Assembly: GCA_022819745.1 (NCBI GenBank) | Contig: JAJEGS010000013.1 | Coordinates: forward strand, 1-64,000 | DNA: 64,000 nucleotides | From: Candidatus Latescibacterota bacterium | Lineage (GTDB): Bacteria > Latescibacterota > UBA2968 > UBA8231 | Reading direction: 5' to 3' | Shown: in pieces, positions 34,416-43,021 of the stretch | How the letters are laid out: each line of letters opens with the position of its first letter | Numbering within the stretch: position 1 is the stretch's first letter | Program-made: the position numbers and the translations under genes | The notes under the pieces: generated by a model | Told to the model about the DNA's origin: nothing | The model's input: only the letters and a program-made list of their open reading frames with translations | Databases searched by the model: none

Positions 34416-37376
34416 ATGAAATTCCACTTTGAACCCAACCTCGACTACCAACTCCAAGCCATCGAAGCGGTCTGCGACCTGTTTCGCGGCCAAGAGGTCT
34501 GCCACACCGAGTTCACGGTCACGACAATAACTGCGGATGCTCAGGCTGGTCTCGGCTTTACGGAAAGCGATCTGGGCACCGGCAACCGGCTGAGCCTGCC
34601 CGACGATCAGATACTTGCGAATCTGAACGATGTCCAGTTCCGCAACGGCTTGCCCCCTTCGGCCTCTTTAGATTCGGGCGATTTCACTGTCGAGATGGAG
34701 ACCGGCACTGGCAAGACCTATGTGTACCTGCGCACCATCTTCGAGCTAAACAAGCGCTACGGCTTCACCAAGTTCGTCATTGTCGTGCCGTCGGTCGCCA
34801 TCAAGGAAGGCGTGTACAAGTCGCTCCAGATTACCGACGACCACTTCCGCGCACTCTACTCGGGTACGCCTTTCGAGTACTTCCTCTACGACTCGGCCAA
34901 GCTCGGTCAAGTGCGAAACTTTGCCACCAGCTCGCAGATTCAGATCATGGTAGTAACGGTCGGTGCTATTAACAAAAAGGACGTCAACAATCTCTATAAG
35001 GACAGCGAGAAGACGGGCGGTGAAAAGCCGATTGATCTGATCCGGGCCACGCAGCCCATCCTCATTGTTGATGAACCACAAAGCGTGGACGGCGGTTTGC
35101 GGGGGCGTGGCAAAGAAGCGCTCGGAGCCATGAATCCTCTCTGCACACTGCGCTACTCGGCGACACACGCAGACCAGCACCACATGGTCTATCGGCTCGA
35201 TGCGGTAGATGCTTACGAGCGCAAGCTAGTCAAGCAAATAGAGGTGGCATCGGCGACGGTCGAGGACGCCCACAACAAGCCCTACGTCCGCTTGGTGTCA
35301 ACGCACAACCAGAGCGGCACGATCAGCGCCAAGGTCGAACTCGATGTCGAAACTGCGGCTGGAGTCCGTCGGCGGGCGGTCAATGTCCAAGATGGCGACG
35401 ATCTCGAACAAATCACCGAACGTGCGATCTACCGCGACTGTCGCATTGGCGAAATCCGCATCGAAAAGGGCAACGAATTCGTCGAGTTGCGCGTACCTGG
35501 CGGTGAGCACTTTCTCCGGTCGGATGAAGCCTACGGCGACGTGGACGCTCTCGCCGTCCAGCGCGAAATGATTCGCCGCACCATCCGCGAGCACTTCGAC
35601 AAGGAAAAGCGCCTGCGCCCCCAGGGGATCAAAGTGCTCAGCCTGTTTTTCATCGATGCGGTGGATCGCTACCGAGAGTACGACGAGGGCAATCCTGCTA
35701 AAGGGGAGTATGCCCAAATCTTCGAGGAAGAGTATCGGCGCTTGGCTAATCATCCAGACTTTGGCGAAGTGGCCCTCAACGTGCCCGCAGAGGACGTCCA
35801 CAACGGCTATTTCTCCATCGACAAGAAGGGTGCCTGGACAGATACCGCCGAGAACAATCAGGCCAACCGTGATAACGCCGAACGAGCCTACAACCTGATC
35901 ATGCGGGAAAAGGAGAAGCTCCTGAGCCTAGAGACGCCACTCAAGTTCATTTTCTCGCACTCAGCTTTGCGCGAAGGCTGGGACAATCCCAACGTCTTTC
36001 AGATATGCACCCTGCGCGACATCCGCACCGAACGCGAGCGACGGCAGACCATTGGGCGCGGCCTGCGCCTGTGCGTCAATCAAGAGGGCCAGCGCCTGCA
36101 CGGCTTTGAGATCAACACTCTCACGGTCATTGCCACGGAGAGCTACGAAGAATTTGCCGAGAATCTCCAGCAGGAGATCGAGGCTGACACCGGCATCCGC
36201 TTCGGCGTCGTGGAGGCGCATCAGTTTGCGACCATTCCGGTCGTCGGCACAGACGGACAGACGAAGGCTCTCGGTTCTGAAGCGTCGAAGAATTTGTGGG
36301 AACACCTGAAAGCAGAAGGATATATCGACGCGACAGGGCGAGTCCAAGACACTCTCCGCGAGGCACTCAAGGACGATACCCTCAGCATACCCGAGAAATT
36401 TGCCGATCAGCACGAAGAGATCGACAAGGTGCTACGCAAATTCGCCGGGCGTCTAACGATCAAAAACGCCGACGAGCGCCGCTCAATCCGCCCGCGCCGA
36501 GCCGTGCTCCAAAGCCCGGAGTTCAAGGCACTATGGGACCGCATCAAGCACAAGACCACGTACCGCGTCGAGTTCGACAACGAAGATCTACTCGCACAGT
36601 GCATCCAAGCACTTGACGATGCGCCGCCGATCCCTAGACCCCGGCTCCAGTGGCGTAAAGCCGACATCGCCATCGGCCAAGCAGGAGTCGAGGCGACCGA
36701 ACGCGAAGGGGCGGCAACCGTAGTGTTGGACGAGGTCGATGTAGAGCTACCCGATGTGCTCACCGAGCTTCAGGACCGCACACAACTCACGCGCCGCAGC
36801 ATCCACCGCATCCTCTCGGAGAGCGGACGCCTCGCCGATTTCAAGCGCAACCCACAGCAATTCATCGACCTCGCCGCGCAAGCTATCAATCGCTGTAAGC
36901 GTCTCGCTTTAGTAAATGGCGTCAAGTACCAACGCCTCGGAGACGAGTACTACTATGCACAGGAGTTATTCGACCAAGAGGAACTAACCGGCTATCTGAA
37001 AAACATGATCTCGGACACGGAGAAGTCAGTGTACGATCAGGTAGTGTACGACTCCGACATTGAGCGTTCCTTTGCAGACCAGTTAGAGAATAATACTGCG
37101 GTCAAGGTGTACGCCAAGCTGCCGGGATGGTTCGCGGTGCCGACGCCACTTGGCAGCTACAACCCAGACTGGGCCGTGCTGGTTGAGCACGACGACGGCG
37201 AGCGGCTATATTTTGCAGTCGAAACCAAGGCCAGCCTGTTCGCCAGTGATCTCCGCAATGCCGAAAGTGCCAAAATCGAGTGCGGCAAGGCGCACTTCGC
37301 CGCGCTCAAAGTGAGCGAATCACCGGCGGAGTACCGAACTGCTCGCTCTCTAGACGACGTACTCGCTCACAGCTAA
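34416..37376 (+). CDS. res: Type III restriction enzyme Res subunit (helicase-nuclease)
   Basis: 986 aa. ATP-driven translocase and endonuclease of a type III R-M system. Visible: Walker A METGTGKTYVYL (about residue 95-101), IVDEPQSVDGG (motif II), LRYSATHADQ (motif III), SHSALREGWDNPNVFQICTL (motif V) and RQTIGRGLRLCVNQEGQR (motif VI). The C-terminal nuclease has SYNPDWAVL followed by YFAVETKA (PD-(D/E)xK). Start ATG 34416; no strong ribosome site. The gene appears intact, so it would need the frameshifted mod to be functional. A broken copy of its 5' end lies at 31232. Confidence 0.93.
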   Translation: MKFHFEPNLDYQLQAIEAVCDLFRGQEVCHTEFTVTTITADAQAGLGFTESDLGTGNRLSLPDDQILANLNDVQFRNGLPPSASLDSGDFTVEMETGTGKTYVYLRTIFELNKRYGFTKFVIVVPSVAIKEGVYKSLQITDDHFRALYSGTPFEYFLYDSAKLGQVRNFATSSQIQIMVVTVGAINKKDVNNLYKDSEKTGGEKPIDLIRATQPILIVDEPQSVDGGLRGRGKEALGAMNPLCTLRYSATHADQHHMVYRLDAVDAYERKLVKQIEVASATVEDAHNKPYVRLVSTHNQSGTISAKVELDVETAAGVRRRAVNVQDGDDLEQITERAIYRDCRIGEIRIEKGNEFVELRVPGGEHFLRSDEAYGDVDALAVQREMIRRTIREHFDKEKRLRPQGIKVLSLFFIDAVDRYREYDEGNPAKGEYAQIFEEEYRRLANHPDFGEVALNVPAEDVHNGYFSIDKKGAWTDTAENNQANRDNAERAYNLIMREKEKLLSLETPLKFIFSHSALREGWDNPNVFQICTLRDIRTERERRQTIGRGLRLCVNQEGQRLHGFEINTLTVIATESYEEFAENLQQEIEADTGIRFGVVEAHQFATIPVVGTDGQTKALGSEASKNLWEHLKAEGYIDATGRVQDTLREALKDDTLSIPEKFADQHEEIDKVLRKFAGRLTIKNADERRSIRPRRAVLQSPEFKALWDRIKHKTTYRVEFDNEDLLAQCIQALDDAPPIPRPRLQWRKADIAIGQAGVEATEREGAATVVLDEVDVELPDVLTELQDRTQLTRRSIHRILSESGRLADFKRNPQQFIDLAAQAINRCKRLALVNGVKYQRLGDEYYYAQELFDQEELTGYLKNMISDTEKSVYDQVVYDSDIERSFADQLENNTAVKVYAKLPGWFAVPTPLGSYNPDWAVLVEHDDGERLYFAVETKASLFASDLRNAESAKIECGKAHFAALKVSESPAEYRTARSLDDVLAHS

Positions 37377-37409
37377 GCTCTTTGACGAATAAGCCCTGCA
37401 TTACATTCC

Positions 37410-37730
37410 ATGGAAATTCTCAATGCAATACGCAGGAAAATCAGGATTGGTCAGGTTGAGTTCTCACAACATGCTACCGATCAGAGCATTATTCGCGGGA
37501 TTAGCATGCAGGATTTCCGAGATGCCATGGAACGGAGTGAAGTCATCGAAGACTATCCGCACGACAAATACGGGCCCAGTTGTCTAGTTCTCGGCTTTAC
37601 GTTATCACAGAGGCCGCTGCATATTCATTGCAGCTATCCGATGAGACCCATAATCAAGATCATTACCCTCTATGAACCGGATCCCTCAAGATGGATCGAC
37701 TTCAAGATAAGGAAACAGGACGATGCCTGA
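37410..37730 (+). CDS. DUF4258 protein, RelE/BrnT-like putative toxin
   Basis: 106 aa. Short beta-rich domain with FSQHATDQSIIRGISMQDF, IEDYPHDKYGPSCLVLGF and PIIKIITLYEPDPSRW. DUF4258 proteins usually pair with a YgiT/MqsA-like zinc-finger antitoxin, and such a gene overlaps the 3' end here (ATG 37723 before the stop at 37730). Together they look like a toxin-antitoxin pair, the fold being RelE-like. Activity not shown. Confidence 0.82.
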   Translation: MEILNAIRRKIRIGQVEFSQHATDQSIIRGISMQDFRDAMERSEVIEDYPHDKYGPSCLVLGFTLSQRPLHIHCSYPMRPIIKIITLYEPDPSRWIDFKIRKQDDA

Positions 37731-37959
37731 AGATAGAGTATGGAACGAGACGCTGATCGAAAAAAATGTGACGTACCACATTGAGTTCGGTGGGAGACTC
37801 TTCCTCATTGAAAACGTCCCGGCGCGAGTCAACGTCGAGACGGGTGAGAAGCACTTCTCACCGGAGACCGTTGAGCGCCTGCAGCAAGCGGTGTGGGAGC
37901 AATGCCGCCCCATCCGTACCATTGAGACCCCAGTTTATGAGTATGCCACTCTAGTGTGA
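37723..37959 (+). CDS. YgiT/MqsA-N-like partner lacking zinc cysteines
   Basis: 78 aa. The segment TYHIEFGGRLFLIENVPARV, NVETGEKHFSPETVERL is the core of the YgiT-type zinc-finger domain (typical form: IENVPARVC..CGE..FSPE). The CxxC pairs that bind zinc in the family are not present: NVETGE replaces CxxCGE, and no cysteine pair lies near the N-terminus. It overlaps the DUF4258 gene by 8 bp. It is either a zinc-free antitoxin variant or a degraded one. Confidence 0.75.
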   Translation: MPEDRVWNETLIEKNVTYHIEFGGRLFLIENVPARVNVETGEKHFSPETVERLQQAVWEQCRPIRTIETPVYEYATLV

Positions 37960-37978
37960 AGGATCGGGGTTTAATGCC

Positions 37979-38022
37979 ATCCAATACCAGAACCCAAAGG
38001 CAAGCGGCTGATGCTGGCATGA
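37979..38022 (+). pseudogene. 3' relic of the hicB-like gene
   Basis: The 44 bases ending in TGA 38020-38022 match the end of the hicB-like gene at 34316-34359 with few changes (both read atccaatacca.aacccaaa, then gcggctgatgctggc). It marks the right border of the type III R-M segment. Confidence 0.8.
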
Positions 38023-38052
38023 CACATCCAATCCACCCAAAGGAACCCACCC

Positions 38053-39543
38053 ATGACCGACCGTCCCAACATCCTCGTCATAATGACCGACCAACAGCGC
38101 GCCACGGCCAGCCACCTCTACGGCAACACCTTCTGCCAAACCCCGTCCATGGAGCGCCTAGCCGCCGACGGCGTACTCTTTGAGAACGCAATCACCCCGC
38201 ACCCGCTCTGCGTGCCAGCGCGCATCTCATTTTGGACCTCGCAATTTCCCCACTCGCACGGCGGCCGACGCAACCAGACCTTGATGCCCGCCAGTGCCAC
38301 GCACGCCTGGCAACTCTGGAAGGAAGCTGGCTACGCCACGGGCCTGATCGGTAAAAACCACTGCTTCCAGCGGGAGGAAGATTTGGCGCTCTTTGACGTG
38401 TGGAACGCCTTTACTCACGGCGGGCGCAACGAGGGTCCACAGACGCGGGGCATGGACTGGTTCCGACCGGAAGAAGGTCGCCGCAAGGTCGCCGCCGAGC
38501 ATCGCCAGCTCGCCCACCAGAACCCCCGCTTTAGCTACGGCACTTCCGAACTGCCGTTGGAAGACCACTCCACCGGCCTGATCGCCGGACAGACGACGCG
38601 CTTTATCGAAAAGCACCAAGACCAGCCCTTTGCCCTGTGGGTTTCCTTTCCCGACCCACACGAGCCGTGGCTGTGCCCAGCCGAGTACGCATCCTTGTTC
38701 CCACCCTCGGCCATTGACCTGCCCCCCTGGCGCGACGACGAATTCGACGACGAGCGCGCACCCGAGCGCAATCGGGCGCTCTACCAAATGCTGGGAGTGC
38801 GCCGCGACCCGCCCGAAGACCTCTACGGCGTCATGGCCTCGTACTTTGGCATGGTGCGCTTTATCGACGACGCGCTCGGTCAAATCCTCGACAAGCTCGA
38901 CGAACTGGGGCTGCGGGAGCAGACGATTGTGGTCTTTTGTTCGGACCACGGCGACTTCATGGGCGAACACGCCATGCAGTGCAAGGGCGGGGTCTTCTAC
39001 GACAGCCTGACGCGAGTGCCGCTGATCGTCTCTTGGCCCGGGCAGATCGCCACCGGAGTGCGCGACCAGAGCATGGCCAATCTGATCGACGTAGTGCCGA
39101 CGCTGTTGCACTTGCAAGAGTTAGAGCAGCCGCGCTCAATGCACGGAACGCCGCTGCCCACCGCAACCGACGCCGCGCCCCGAGACGCGACCTTTTCCGA
39201 ATACGGCAGCGGAGGGCCGCTCTTTACCATGGCAGACTTGGAAAAACTGCCTCAACCCTATGGCCGCAAAACCCTGATTGACACCTTGCAATGGCGCGAG
39301 GCGGCTGGCCGCTGCAAGATGGTTCGCACCCGCGAATGGAAGTACGTCCACGACCCCATGGGAGACCGCGACGAACTCTACGACCTCGTCGCCGACCCAA
39401 ACGAATTGGTCAATGTGATCGACGAGGAACAACACCGCGACGCCCTAGCCGCCATGCGCCTGCGGCTAGCCGACTGGAGTATCAACACCGAGGACGGCCA
39501 ACCGGTGCCCCTGCCCGATCGCACTCACTACGAGCTAGCCTAA
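38053..39543 (+). CDS. Sulfatase (formylglycine-dependent)
   Basis: 496 aa. Canonical arylsulfatase-family enzyme. RPNILVIMTDQQRATASHLYG gives N-terminal metal Asp residues; HPLCVPARISFWTSQFPHSH is the CxPxR formylglycine site. FVVSFPDPHEPW-type and VVFCSDHGDFMGEHAM strands supply metal ligands. The C-terminal half carries YLDPMGDRDELYDLVADPNE-like sulfatase ends. No signal peptide is seen. It would act on sulfated carbohydrates or small sulfate esters; no formylglycine-generating enzyme is in the window. Confidence 0.92.
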   Translation: MTDRPNILVIMTDQQRATASHLYGNTFCQTPSMERLAADGVLFENAITPHPLCVPARISFWTSQFPHSHGGRRNQTLMPASATHAWQLWKEAGYATGLIGKNHCFQREEDLALFDVWNAFTHGGRNEGPQTRGMDWFRPEEGRRKVAAEHRQLAHQNPRFSYGTSELPLEDHSTGLIAGQTTRFIEKHQDQPFALWVSFPDPHEPWLCPAEYASLFPPSAIDLPPWRDDEFDDERAPERNRALYQMLGVRRDPPEDLYGVMASYFGMVRFIDDALGQILDKLDELGLREQTIVVFCSDHGDFMGEHAMQCKGGVFYDSLTRVPLIVSWPGQIATGVRDQSMANLIDVVPTLLHLQELEQPRSMHGTPLPTATDAAPRDATFSEYGSGGPLFTMADLEKLPQPYGRKTLIDTLQWREAAGRCKMVRTREWKYVHDPMGDRDELYDLVADPNELVNVIDEEQHRDALAAMRLRLADWSINTEDGQPVPLPDRTHYELA

Positions 39544-39549
39544 CGGCTC

Positions 39550-39578
39550 TTGCACAATCGGAATCCTGCCGGTATTTT
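39550..39578 (+). promoter_or_regulatory. Candidate promoter of the thrS leader
   Basis: TTGCAC (39550-39555) and TATTTT (39573-39578) with a 17-base spacer. It ends only about 8 bases before the leader-peptide ATG, so the leader mRNA would have almost no 5' untranslated part or would start at the next in-frame ATG (39598). Confidence 0.5.
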
Positions 39579-39585
39579 ATACATC

Positions 39586-39699
39586 ATGATTTTTGCTATG
39601 CTTACAGTCGCTTCCGCACACAGCCTCAGCGGTCTCCCGTCGGGGCCGACGGCTACCACTACGACTACCACTACGACTACGACCATGTGCGCCGGATAG
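39586..39699 (+). CDS. Threonine attenuator leader peptide upstream of thrS
   Basis: 37-residue ORF with ten consecutive Thr codons (39655-39684; ACC, ACT and ACG), preceded by one more Thr-Ala pair, and stop TAG 39697-39699. The run sits just before a terminator and thrS, as in leader-peptide attenuators of amino acid and aminoacyl-tRNA synthetase genes. Start could be 39586 or 39598. The bases 39695-39701 (gatagcg, covering the stop codon) can pair with 39733-39739 (cgctgtc), the 5' arm of the terminator. Low charged tRNA-Thr would stall the ribosome in the Thr run and favour read-through. Confidence 0.8.
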   Translation: MIFAMLTVASAHSLSGLPSGPTATTTTTTTTTTMCAG

Positions 39700-39730
39700 C
39701 GACGGACTAAAGTTTCTTTTCTAACCTCTC

Positions 39731-39763
39731 CCCGCTGTCGGCTACAATGACAGCGGGTTTTTT
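39731..39763 (+). terminator. Intrinsic terminator of the thrS attenuator
   Basis: Nine-bp stem cccgctgtc/gacagcggg with a 9-base loop, followed by six T (39758-39763), 18 bp before the thrS start at 39782. Its 5' arm is also the partner of the proposed antiterminator segment 39695-39701. Confidence 0.9.
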
Positions 39764-39781
39764 CATGCCAAGGAGCGCGTC

Positions 39782-41695
39782 ATGCTGATCAAAGTCCCCC
39801 AAGGACAGGACATCGAATACCCCGGCGAGGGGACGCTCAAGGAGATCCTCGTCCAAGAGAACAAGGAACTGTTAAAACAATACATTGCCGCCCGCACCGG
39901 CGACGAGCGCATCGACTTCCACACCCAGCTCACCAGCGAGGCAGAAGTCGAGCTCATTCCCTGGGATGCGGACGAGGCCGCCTGGATCTATCGCCACAGC
40001 ATGTCGCACGTATTGGCGCAGGCCGTGCTGCGCCTCTTCCCGGACGCGCAACTGGCCATCGGCCCGGCCATTGACGACGGCTTCTACTACGACTTCGACG
40101 TGGCCGAGCCTTTTACGCCCGAGGACTTGCAAAAGATCGAGCGCGAGATGAAGCGGGTCGTCAAGCAAAACCACAAGTTCGAGCGGATCGATGTGGCGCG
40201 CCAAGAGGCGGAAGAGATGGTCGCCAACGCTCCCTACAAACAGGAGATCCTCGCCGACTTGGAAGAGGGCCAAACCTTGTCCTTTTACAAAGACGGCGAG
40301 TTCATCGACTTGTGCCGGGGGCCGCACATGCTCGGCACCGGACAAGTCAAACACTTCAAGCTCCTGAGCGTGGCTGGAGCCTATTGGCGCGGCGACGAGA
40401 GCCGCAAGATGTTGCAGCGGATCTACGGCACGGCCTTTGCCACCCGCGAAGCCCTCGACCACCATCTGGCAATGCTGGAGGAGGCCAAAAAGCGCGACCA
40501 CCGCACACTGGGCAAGCAACTGGAGTTGTTCACCTTTGACGACGAAGTGGGGCCGGGCCTGCCCCTGTGGCTGCCCAAGGGGGCAGTGCTCATCGACGAA
40601 CTAGAGGACTTGGCCCGCAAGACCGAACGCGAAGCCGGCTATCAGCGCGTGCGCACGCCGCACATCTGCAAGGAATCCATATACCTGCGCAGCGGCCACT
40701 TGCCGTACTACGCCGAGTCCATGTTCCCACCCATGGAGTTGGAGGGGGTCAAGTACTACCTCAAGCCCATGAACTGCCCCCACCACCACAAAATTTTCGC
40801 CGCTACCCCGCGCTCGTACCGCGATTTGCCCCTGCGCTTGGCCGAGTATGGCACGTGCTATCGCTACGAGCAGTCGGGCGAGTTGTTCGGTTTGATGCGG
40901 GTGCGCTCGTTGCAGATGAACGACGCGCACATCTACTGCACGCTCGACCAATTCGAGGAGGAATTCCTCGCCGTCTGCCAGATGTACCTGCGCTATTTCG
41001 AACTGTTCGGCCTAGAGAATTACCTAATGCGCTTGAGCACCCACGCGCCTTCGGGCCTAGGGGCCAAGTACGTCGACGACCCCGAGCGGTGGCTCCGCAC
41101 CGAGGACATGGTGCGCGGTGCCATGGCGCGAGGCGGGATCAACTACGAAGAGGTGCCCGACGAGGCCGCCTTCTACGGCCCCAAGATCGACGTCGAGGTT
41201 TGGAGCGCCATCGGGCGGCAGTTTACAATCGCCACCAACCAAGTCGATTTTGCCGTGCCCGGCCGCTTCGGCTTGACGTACACCAACGCGGCAGGCGAAG
41301 AGGAGACGCCCATCTGCATCCACCGCGCGCCGCTGGGCACGCACGAGCGCTTTATCGGCTTCTTAATCGAACACTACGCTGGGGCCTTCCCAGTGTGGTT
41401 GGCACCCGTGCAAGCGGTCGTGTTGCCCATTGCCGAGCGCCACGCCGAGTACGGGACCCAACTCCACCAGCAGCTTCTCGCCGCCGGAATCCGCGCCGAA
41501 CTCGACGCGGCCAGCGAGACCCTCAACAAGCGCATCCGCCAAGCGCAGACGCAGAAGGTGCCCTATATGCTGATCGCCGGGGACCGCGAGATCGAAGAGG
41601 GCAAGGTGGCGATCCGGCAGCGATCCGGCGAACAGCTCGACCCGCTCCCGCTAGCCGAGGCCGTTGCGCTGATCGGCGCTCAGATTAGTAGCTAG
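39782..41695 (+). CDS. thrS: Threonyl-tRNA synthetase
   Basis: 637 aa. Class II synthetase charging tRNA-Thr. N-terminal TGS domain (MLIKVPQGQDIEYPGEGTLK). Editing domain with HSMSHVLAQAVLRLFPDAQL and YDFDVAEPFTPEDLQKIERE. Catalytic domain with the zinc Cys/His region PMNCPHHHKIFAATPR and motif 2 RVRSLQMNDAHIY. C-terminal anticodon domain VQAVVLPIAERHAEYGTQLH. ATG 39782 follows AAGGAG. Expression is likely controlled by the preceding Thr leader and terminator. No T-box motif is visible. Confidence 0.96.
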   Translation: MLIKVPQGQDIEYPGEGTLKEILVQENKELLKQYIAARTGDERIDFHTQLTSEAEVELIPWDADEAAWIYRHSMSHVLAQAVLRLFPDAQLAIGPAIDDGFYYDFDVAEPFTPEDLQKIEREMKRVVKQNHKFERIDVARQEAEEMVANAPYKQEILADLEEGQTLSFYKDGEFIDLCRGPHMLGTGQVKHFKLLSVAGAYWRGDESRKMLQRIYGTAFATREALDHHLAMLEEAKKRDHRTLGKQLELFTFDDEVGPGLPLWLPKGAVLIDELEDLARKTEREAGYQRVRTPHICKESIYLRSGHLPYYAESMFPPMELEGVKYYLKPMNCPHHHKIFAATPRSYRDLPLRLAEYGTCYRYEQSGELFGLMRVRSLQMNDAHIYCTLDQFEEEFLAVCQMYLRYFELFGLENYLMRLSTHAPSGLGAKYVDDPERWLRTEDMVRGAMARGGINYEEVPDEAAFYGPKIDVEVWSAIGRQFTIATNQVDFAVPGRFGLTYTNAAGEEETPICIHRAPLGTHERFIGFLIEHYAGAFPVWLAPVQAVVLPIAERHAEYGTQLHQQLLAAGIRAELDAASETLNKRIRQAQTQKVPYMLIAGDREIEEGKVAIRQRSGEQLDPLPLAEAVALIGAQISS

Positions 41696-41700
41696 CGGCG

Positions 41701-42405
41701 ATGTTCCGCCGCATCCGCTACATCGCCGAGGTCTTCTGGCAATTTCGCTACTATCTCCTTTGCACGGGGCTAGCACTGACCTTTTGGGACACCGCGTTGA
41801 TCAAACCGTTCCGCTTCTTCGTGGTGCTAGTCCACGAGGTCAATCACGCGGCAGCAGCCCTGATCACCGGCGGCGAAGTTCTCGAAATCCGCACCCATTG
41901 GAACGAGTCTGGGCACACCCTGACGAAGGGGGGATTCTTCCCGCTGATTAGCGCGGCAGGCTACGTGGGGTCGGCGCTGTGGGGGGCGTTGCTAATGTAC
42001 ACCTCGCTTTATCCGCAGGCGCAGCGCTTGGTGTTGCTGTGCATTGGCGCGACTTGCGCGGGGATGACCCTGATCTACACGCCGCTGGAAGAGGGGAGCG
42101 TTGATTTCGTATTGGGAATCGGCGGCGGACTGGTCCTGTGCATCATGGCCTGCAAGTCGAAGCGAATGGCGAGCATCGGCGCGGTGTGGATGGGGGTGAT
42201 GCTATGCCTGTACAGTCTCTACGACTTCCGCACTGATTTGTGGTACTATCCAGAACGGACGGACGCCGGGATATTATCGGCCTATTGGGGAATAGATCCG
42301 TTGCAGGTGCCCTATCTGGCGTATCTGATCGCCTTGATTTGGGTACTGGTGTCGCTATCGTGCATGTATCGGGCGATGCGTGCGGTGGCTCGCCAAAAAA
42401 CGTGA
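41701..42405 (+). CDS. M50-family-like membrane metalloprotease
   Basis: 234 aa with about five TM segments. VLVHEVNHAAAALITGGEVL carries HExxH (HEVNH) with its zinc ligands in a membrane helix. LTKGGFFPLISAAGYVGSAL resembles the region after it in the M50B family (PF13398). The last part ends LIALIWVLVSLSCMYRAMRA. No PDZ domain or third zinc ligand (NPDG-type) is obvious. It starts 5 bp after thrS; transcription with thrS is plausible but a functional link is not known. Confidence 0.8.
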   Translation: MFRRIRYIAEVFWQFRYYLLCTGLALTFWDTALIKPFRFFVVLVHEVNHAAAALITGGEVLEIRTHWNESGHTLTKGGFFPLISAAGYVGSALWGALLMYTSLYPQAQRLVLLCIGATCAGMTLIYTPLEEGSVDFVLGIGGGLVLCIMACKSKRMASIGAVWMGVMLCLYSLYDFRTDLWYYPERTDAGILSAYWGIDPLQVPYLAYLIALIWVLVSLSCMYRAMRAVARQKT

Positions 42406-42484
42406 CGCTATGTGGCTAGGACCTGATCGAAGTCGTATAGGAGCGTCTTTATAAAGTTCATACACCAACACCTCCCGGACTATT

Positions 42485-42997
42485 ATGCAACAGCTAAATA
42501 TCAAGGACGCCTACCAGTACTACTTCAATCATATCAACCGTATTGAGCGGTTTGAATTACTTGAGGCCCACCAATTACCTGTTGCTGGTAGCGTCCCATC
42601 TATTGATTGGGAGTTATTTGGCTCTATTCTAACAGGCTCAAAAGGTACACCTGGTTACGGTGCAGATTTGGAAAACTATGAAGTCAAATCTGCAACTGAA
42701 GGGAGCAGTTTTGAGTACCAGTACCATCTTCATGGCGGCATTTCAAAGCTGAATGAAGATATGAAAGTCGATCATATCTTCATATCATACTCGAAGGACT
42801 ATAAGCATGTGACTGTGCGCCTTGCAAAAGGCAAGGATCTGGCTACCGAATTCGAAAGCTGGCGTGCTGGTCTGCTTGAAAACTATTCAGGAGAAGCTCC
42901 TCGGCAGCGTTACCGCAAGAGCATTGCTTTTGGGTTAATACAAGAATTAGGACAGATTATCGTACAGATCGAAGATGGTGTATTGATAGAAAGATAA
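42485..42997 (+). CDS. Type II restriction endonuclease-like protein (PD-(D/E)xK)
   Basis: 170 aa, AT-rich. The core reads SIDWELFGSILTGSKGTPGY, GADLENYEVKSATEG, with an acidic residue before E-V-K typical of PD-(D/E)xK nucleases. A following strand is VDHIFISYSKDYKHVTVRL. It is convergent with a cytosine C5-methyltransferase (25 bp away) and close to a controller-like HTH gene, so it is most likely the endonuclease of this type II R-M system. No named homologue is recalled. Confidence 0.8.
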   Translation: MQQLNIKDAYQYYFNHINRIERFELLEAHQLPVAGSVPSIDWELFGSILTGSKGTPGYGADLENYEVKSATEGSSFEYQYHLHGGISKLNEDMKVDHIFISYSKDYKHVTVRLAKGKDLATEFESWRAGLLENYSGEAPRQRYRKSIAFGLIQELGQIIVQIEDGVLIER

Positions 42998-43021
42998 ATT
43001 GCCATTCCCCATCCATCATAC

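Noticed and set aside
39544..39781. T-box riboswitch before thrS
   Set aside because: No T-box consensus or specifier-loop pattern; the leader peptide with the Thr run explains the terminator.
40567..41688. 373-codon plus-strand ORF within thrS
   Set aside because: Out-of-frame shadow rich in Arg/Pro; thrS motifs run continuously through the region.
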